Source: Desmodesmus armatus (Eukaryota; Chlorophyta; Chlorophyceae; Sphaeropleales; Scenedesmaceae). From it: DNA of 64,000 nucleotides. Below the pieces are notes generated by a model, which saw only the letters and a program-made list of their open reading frames with translations, was not told the origin of the DNA and ran no database searches. Made by a program: the position numbers and the translations under genes. Positions within the stretch are counted from its first letter, which is position 1, and the number at the start of each line of letters is the position of its first letter. Shown here one piece after another: positions 60,601-64,000 of this stretch. The stretch covers positions 62,001 to 126,000 of the forward strand of contig VIIQ02000575.1 in NCBI GenBank assembly GCA_007449985.2, read 5' to 3'.

Positions 60601-61387
60601 CAACCACACTGGCACCCACTGACTGCTCACCCATGGGATTGGCATAACAGGTGAAGGCCCCTTCCACATCCCCATGGGTCCTACCATTGAGCACAACCGA
60701 GGAGACAGCAAACAGACCATTCATAAACTCCAGCGCCCGAGGGCGGCTGGGTACAGACATGTCCATAGAGCGCCTGTAGGAAGGTACACACCTCAAATGG
60801 TGTAAGGTCGGGAGAACTGACGGGTCATTGAGACCTGGGGGAACCGCAAGATTAGAGGGCACGTCACAACTCAATCTGCCAATGCGCATGTTCAGGTCCC
60901 CAAGAACCAAATGCTTGTGGCCTCTGGCCTCTGCTGCAGACAGCCCAGCAAACAAGGCAGCCATGGGGTCTGCATCCACCACCCCAGATGCATACACAGC
61001 AGAGCCAGGAGGGCTGAAGTAACACACGGCAACAGTAAGCTGAAAACCTGGCACAACCACCCAGACGATGCCCTCCCTCGGGTCCGTGGTAACCGTCAGC
61101 CCTGAGCCCATGCTCAGTGCAGAGAACCTCTTAACAAACACAGTGATACCCCCATGCGGCCTGCCGCGGCTTGGCCGCGGCCGGACACAATGAAAAGCAT
61201 CATAGCCAGGCAACAACCCTTGAACCTCATGCGTTGTGTCCTCCACGAGCATTGTCTCTACAAAGCCGTAAATGTCACACCCCTGCTCTTGCGCCACAAC
61301 ACTGGGTATCCTAGTAGCCGCCATGCCCCCCACATTCTGCACAAGGAACCTCACATCTATTGCTGCAACACTATGCGGTGGATTCAT
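57614..61387 (-). CDS. Retrotransposon ORF2: endonuclease plus reverse transcriptase, 1257 aa
   Basis: Single open frame. Residues ~10-310 are an apurinic-type endonuclease: FLVQNVGGM, a VETML glutamate, LGDLNMRIG (GDXN) and SKDHCGLYVSL (the His-containing end motif). The reverse transcriptase follows with SKLVPVPKS, QYRGISVSP, FVDFKKAFDKV, GTKQGSELSPLLFGLF and the catalytic MYADDVGLLS (YADD at ~797-800). The C-terminus has a CRLCSGQD...HFILECP motif (about residues 1160-1195) of the CCHC type found in L1-like elements. No RNase H domain was seen. Known: such proteins nick target DNA and reverse-transcribe their own RNA at the nick. Confidence 0.95.
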   Translation of the reverse strand: MNPPHSVAAIDVRFLVQNVGGMAATRIPSVVAQEQGCDIYGFVETMLVEDTTHEVQGLLPGYDAFHCVRPRPSRGRPHGGITVFVKRFSALSMGSGLTVTTDPREGIVWVVVPGFQLTVAVCYFSPPGSAVYASGVVDADPMAALFAGLSAAEARGHKHLVLGDLNMRIGRLSCDVPSNLAVPPGLNDPSVLPTLHHLRCVPSYRRSMDMSVPSRPRALEFMNGLFAVSSVVLNGRTHGDVEGAFTCYANPMGEQSVGASVVDLACASTSLYRHVQSFRVLPYKASASKDHCGLYVSLTDLPRRCHEVPRRGGPCRVHRPTSGSGYTSALVRQADCFQAMLQSWQAGGVSVECALRQFSDQLVSCAGGDREQPAPAQPGHGRRDQPWYDADCRRLSGELDGAWAAWHASRGGVYGSQAGCPVARNALEAARREYKSCCKRKKREHAMRVQIDMLGTYFGHTQKDYWHVFFGDRRPQTPLSDVAAWTDYFRVLLGAAPHPQALSVDEVALKQQLYAAAPRGQEAAMAALNADVTLAEVEQCMALPAGKAPDAQGLTGELLRLAAAPVRDTGSSGDPLPACPVVVECAQWLLQAMFSNACVPEVMRTSKLVPVPKSLSPAALAVRDQYRGISVSPVFSRMLDRFLNQRFERLASLLSLRAPTQCGFRPGHGTLDAIFTLQHLISVAQHRRRRLYVVFVDFKKAFDKVRRDLLLERCRQLGVHGPFLDMLVALYDRVCCQVAVNGELGDAFPTVSGTKQGSELSPLLFGLFIELLHYLIRLKLPGAGPVLSGLKVPDVMYADDVGLLSFEACEIQQIVDVLDVFCTLFDMEVNLAPHKTCVVCFRPQHLRVPAGFRLVFRGREIALQSEYVYLGVRVHATRGLLGASDALAVSGSKAMHAMLTRCRRACLTQFDIKCRMFDILVEPVLSYASHIWGPAMFVKRLHSAPYDTQAESVHTSFLRIMTGSIKGVAKDVLYRDLHRIPVMYHWVVLAARWWTKLSDSRDEEPRSLASCVWREDVMLALDGCQRCWSYGVLHTMSGLQLLDSSWRQQPLEWVLQQRWQESAVQAALAGLFRDRWQGLTEGSPRTAPSAGIHRLTHHAWVYPLDPGFDPFSRDHAAPHMKLCLSFNLAQNLAQLRVGSAHLEIEQGRKRRESVPRADRICRLCSGQDASLANRAAVLARTGTSNNVEDLKHFILECPVYDDLRTACPAFADPASVQLGDQDCVATVFQHAEQSALAHTLYKMKVRRARLLGLTMGI

Positions 61388-63411
61388 CGCCTGCCAGCCC
61401 CAGCCCCTGCCCCTGCCTCTGCACCTCCCTCGGCCCTAGCCCTGTGTGCGCCCCCAGAGCGATCTGTGGGGCCGCGGGGAGCCAGCTGCACCTGCTCCCA
61501 CCGGGGGCGGCCACCGCCACGTGACCGCACCTGCTTCTCAAGGACAGCCCCCTTCCAGCGCACCTTCACCCCCTCAGCCCTCAGCCGGCTGGCTTCCGGC
61601 CCCAGCTCCCGGCGCTGCGCCCGCTCAGCCTCTGACAGCAGCTGCTCAACATAGACCTGATGACCCTGGCGAGCCAAGGCCATGCGGGTGCGGCCCCCCA
61701 GCACCACCTCCTCCAGCTGAGGCGAGCGCAGCAGCACACGGTAGAGGGCCATCGGCTGCCGTGCAGGCCGCCTGCTGGCTGAGTTGGGCCCACCACCAGC
61801 ACCCGCCCCTGCGTCAGCACCTTGCCGTGCTGTGCCGCTGCTGCCCGAGGACCCCGTCGCTGCTGCTGCCTGGTCACCTGCCTGCCCCGCACCTGCTGCA
61901 CGGCCGCTGCTGCTGCTAGGGCCTGCTGCATCACCACCGCCGCTGCCGCCTGCCCCACCTGCATCTCGCGGCTCAAACACCACTGTCACAGCCAAGATGC
62001 TGGTACGGCTGATGGTGCGCGCGCTGAGAATGGCCTCAGCAACTGCGTCCGGGGGCGTGCCGACTGGAGCCCAGGCCCCAACTGCCCCATGCTGCGCAGA
62101 AGCTGCCGCCTGCTCCCGCAGGCGCTGGTTGGCTTCCTCAACCTGGGTGAGCCTGTCGCGCAGGGCCGCCAGCTGAGTGGACTGGTTGGCCTGCTGCATG
62201 TGGGCCTCCGCCCCCTTATCAGCTGCTGCCTGGAGCTGTGCAGCAGCCTCGGCGCTGCTGAGGCCAGCCCTTTCCAGGCGGCTAAGGGCATCCTGCGACT
62301 GTGCCTTAGCTGCTGCAGCCTCCTCTGCCAGCAGCGCTGCGGTGGCCTGCAGTCCTTCAACCTGGACAGACAGGGACTCCAGCACCGCCACCGACACAGT
62401 TGGATCGCTGCTGCCCCGCTGAGCTGCAGACTGTTCCAGCTGTGCAAGCTTCTGCTTGAGGGTGTCTGTGTCGTCCTGGAGGATCAGGGTGTCACCTTGC
62501 ACCATTGCACAGCGCTGCAGGAGCTGCTCAAGGAGGCTGCTGAGCACCAAGCTGGTGGTAGCTGTCTGTTGGACGAGCCTCATGACCAGAGGGTCCTGGC
62601 CATTGGGACCCTCCTGCACCTGGCGGCCCAACTGCTGCATAGCACCAACCTCGTCCTGCAGCTGCTTCATAAGATGAGCTGGAGAGCCCGGGGGCAGAGG
62701 CTGGGTAGGGTCAGGCGGAGGAGGCCCGTCCTCCTGCTGCTGCTGCCCTGGCGACCCCTCAGGCTGGTCTGGCGGTCGCTGCTCCTGCTGCTGCTGGGGG
62801 CTTGCTGCCTGCTGCTGTTGCTGCTGCTGCTGCTGTTGTTGCTGCGTCTGTCCCTGCTGCTGGCCCTGCTGCTGGCCCTGCTGCTGTGTCTGCAGCTGCT
62901 TGCGGGGCTTGTGCTGTTGCTGCTGGGGCTGCTTAGACCCGCCCTGACTCTGGCCCTGTTGCCCCTGCTGCTCTTGAGGGTTGAGGAGGGCTGCAGACCT
63001 GGCAGCTGGTGTGAGGAGGGCTGCAGACCTGGCAGCTGGGGCGGTGTGAGCCTTGGCCCGGGGCCCAGCGGTGCTGGCTGAGCCACGGGGGCGCTGTCCT
63101 GGGAGGGACAGCTGCTGGTGCTGCTTGCCTGGACCCGCATCCGCCCTTCCCTGGTCCTGCGAGTGCTGCTGCTGCGCATCAGAGGCCCCTGGAGCCTCTG
63201 CACCAGCTACAGACTGCTTTGCCTTGGCTGCTTGAGCCCGTGTGCTGACACGGTCTGCTGCTGCAGCTGCAGGCTGGGTGCCTGTGGCCCCCTCCTCTGC
63301 GTTACCCTTGCCGCTGCCCCCGTTCTTGAGGCCCTGATGGGCGTCGGAACCCCCTGCACATGCCCCAGGGCCCCCATCGGGCCTCTTCACCGGGCTACGC
63401 TGAACCATCAT
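61384..63411 (-). CDS. Retrotransposon ORF1: RNA-binding coiled-coil protein, 675 aa
   Basis: Starts MMVQRSPVKRP. The first 220 residues are Gln/Ala/Pro-rich, with a Gln run at about 62808-62840. A coiled-coil region follows (QKLAQLEQSAAQ; RDRLTQVEEANQRLREQ), then a strand-rich segment with ARTISRTSILAVTVVF and a basic domain (YRVLLRSPQLEEVV; RRELGPEASRLRAEGVKVRW) that resembles the RRM/C-terminal domains of L1-type ORF1 proteins. Expected to coat the element's RNA as a trimer-like complex. Its stop overlaps the ORF2 start as ATGA. Confidence 0.85.
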   Translation of the reverse strand: MMVQRSPVKRPDGGPGACAGGSDAHQGLKNGGSGKGNAEEGATGTQPAAAAADRVSTRAQAAKAKQSVAGAEAPGASDAQQQHSQDQGRADAGPGKQHQQLSLPGQRPRGSASTAGPRAKAHTAPAARSAALLTPAARSAALLNPQEQQGQQGQSQGGSKQPQQQQHKPRKQLQTQQQGQQQGQQQGQTQQQQQQQQQQQQAASPQQQQEQRPPDQPEGSPGQQQQEDGPPPPDPTQPLPPGSPAHLMKQLQDEVGAMQQLGRQVQEGPNGQDPLVMRLVQQTATTSLVLSSLLEQLLQRCAMVQGDTLILQDDTDTLKQKLAQLEQSAAQRGSSDPTVSVAVLESLSVQVEGLQATAALLAEEAAAAKAQSQDALSRLERAGLSSAEAAAQLQAAADKGAEAHMQQANQSTQLAALRDRLTQVEEANQRLREQAAASAQHGAVGAWAPVGTPPDAVAEAILSARTISRTSILAVTVVFEPRDAGGAGGSGGGDAAGPSSSSGRAAGAGQAGDQAAAATGSSGSSGTARQGADAGAGAGGGPNSASRRPARQPMALYRVLLRSPQLEEVVLGGRTRMALARQGHQVYVEQLLSEAERAQRRELGPEASRLRAEGVKVRWKGAVLEKQVRSRGGGRPRWEQVQLAPRGPTDRSGGAHRARAEGGAEAGAGAGAGRR
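62950..63045 (-). repeat. 30-bp direct repeat inside ORF1
   Basis: GAGGAGGGCTGCAGACCTGG occurs at about 62977 and 63007, coding AARSAALLTP twice; in frame. Confidence 0.9.
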
Positions 63412-64000
63412 CGTAGATGGCCGTTACAGCTATAGATCGCCAGCCAGACCCGCCCGGCTGCCCAGATGCCACGCAAACCCTTCTAAGGACTATACTAAAC
63501 TATTCTAAGCTGTGTATTAGGCAAGCTGTCGCTGCCACTTTCTGCCACTTTTTGGTCCGGGCGCTGGGCACCTCCTGCAACAAGGGGTGTTTAGGCGTCT
63601 CCCATCAGTGTGAGGCTTTGCCTCGGGCTCCCGGCAGCTGTGTTTACTCGGCTGTTGCGTGTGTGGCCAGCCGGTGGGGGTCCGGCCCCCCTATACCTAA
63701 CAAAAAAAGGATGTATGGCACATGGCGAGAACCCCACCCGGGGCGCAACAACACTACTAGCTGCTGAGCAGATCCAAGTGTGCCGCAGCTGCAGCTGTGC
63801 ACAGCACAGCCCAAGGATAGAGTCAGGGGGTCGGTGTTCGACACGAACTTGGTCAACGCACTTGAGGGGGTTCTGCTGGAGGGACTTGGGGTGCCTGCAA
63901 GTTGGTATCAGCATCATGACATCACCCCCCAGCATGTCTTGGCACCAACCCACGTGCAGCACAAGTGTGCCATGCCATGATGATTACGCACTCGTCTACA
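63412..64000. other. Element 5' UTR and right flank
   Basis: The first ~300 bp upstream of ORF1 are presumably the element's 5' UTR/internal promoter; a G/C hairpin (GCCGGTGGGGGTCCGGC) lies at about 63671-63687 and an A7 run at 63702-63708. Beyond about 63720 nothing coding is supported, and no missing oxidoreductase exon was seen. Confidence 0.4.

Larger units (their letters stand above)
57500..63720 (-). mobile_element. Non-LTR retrotransposon, APE-endonuclease type, two intact ORFs
   Basis: Minus-strand element with ORF1 (63411-61384) and ORF2 (61387-57614). No LTRs or terminal inverted repeats. The ends are approximate: no poly(A), no clear simple-repeat tail and no target-site duplication could be fixed by eye on either side. 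Both ORFs are full length without stops, which suggests a young copy. It resembles L1-superfamily elements of green algae. Confidence 0.9.

Noticed and set aside
61822..63081. 419-aa Leu-rich open frame on the + strand
   Set aside because: It is the antisense shadow of the Gln/Ala-rich ORF1 (CAG runs read as CTG); no motif or start context supports it.
1..64000. CRISPR arrays, bacterial operons, prophage
   Set aside because: The window is eukaryotic; no spaced direct repeats of CRISPR type and no phage genes were seen.

Overview
The window looks like nuclear DNA of a flagellated green alga (Chlorophyta, probably Chlamydomonadales). The coding exons are GC-rich, Ala/Gln-rich and split by many short GT-AG introns; candidate poly(A) signals have the volvocalean form TGTAA; and the gene set fits: a kinesin, an orthologue of the flagellar MYCBP/FAP174 protein, CDC14 (absent from flowering plants), a nucleus-encoded mitochondrial uS19 and a cyanobacterial-type plastid membrane protein. 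A short interstitial telomere tract of CCCTAAA/CCCTAA units argues against C. reinhardtii itself, whose telomere unit is TTTTAGGG. The genus is not settled.

Layout, left to right: (1) 384-8887 +, a 15-exon acidic/basic AT-hook protein; (2) 11795-15532 -, a beta-helix plus multi-TM receptor-like gene with three frame breaks; (3) 17103-19030 -, gamma-glutamylcyclotransferase-like; (4) 19347-26875 +, a 17-exon kinesin; (5) 28074-30230 -, a METTL21-type protein lysine methyltransferase; (6) 30585-31309 +, an unknown helical protein; (7) 31834-34131 +, a single-KH RNA-binding protein; (8) 34132-39660, a gene-free, G/T-rich block; (9) 40305-41180 -, an AGTRAP-like membrane protein; (10) 41371-42913 +, a DUF2237 protein; (11) 43647-44186 -, MYCBP/FAP174; (12) 44796-45317 +, mitochondrial uS19; (13) 47234-51364 +, CDC14; (14) 53215-55883 -, a DUF2834-like plastid membrane protein; (15) 56240-57343 +, the 5' half of an MDR quinone oxidoreductase; (16) 57614-63411 -, an intact two-ORF non-LTR retrotransposon lying antisense just after the last visible exon of gene 15.

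Most exon boundaries were placed by hand from GT/AG sites, unbroken reading phase and family continuity; the phases close for every gene that is called complete. No transcript data or database search was available. Genes mostly alternate between convergent and divergent neighbours. Five divergent pairs share 190-610 bp upstream regions, and at several convergent gaps the + strand changes from G/T-rich to C/A-rich about midway, as if long 3' UTRs meet there.

The most unusual signals are: repeated tandem duplication of exon-intron junctions, at least five times in gene 1 and again in the kinesin and MDR genes, including one duplicated exon tail that appears to be read in two frames; a 44-bp imperfect hairpin in an intron of gene 1; a telomeric tract beginning four bases after a splice donor; the ATGA stop/start overlap between the two retrotransposon ORFs; and the 5.5-kb gene-free G/T-rich block.
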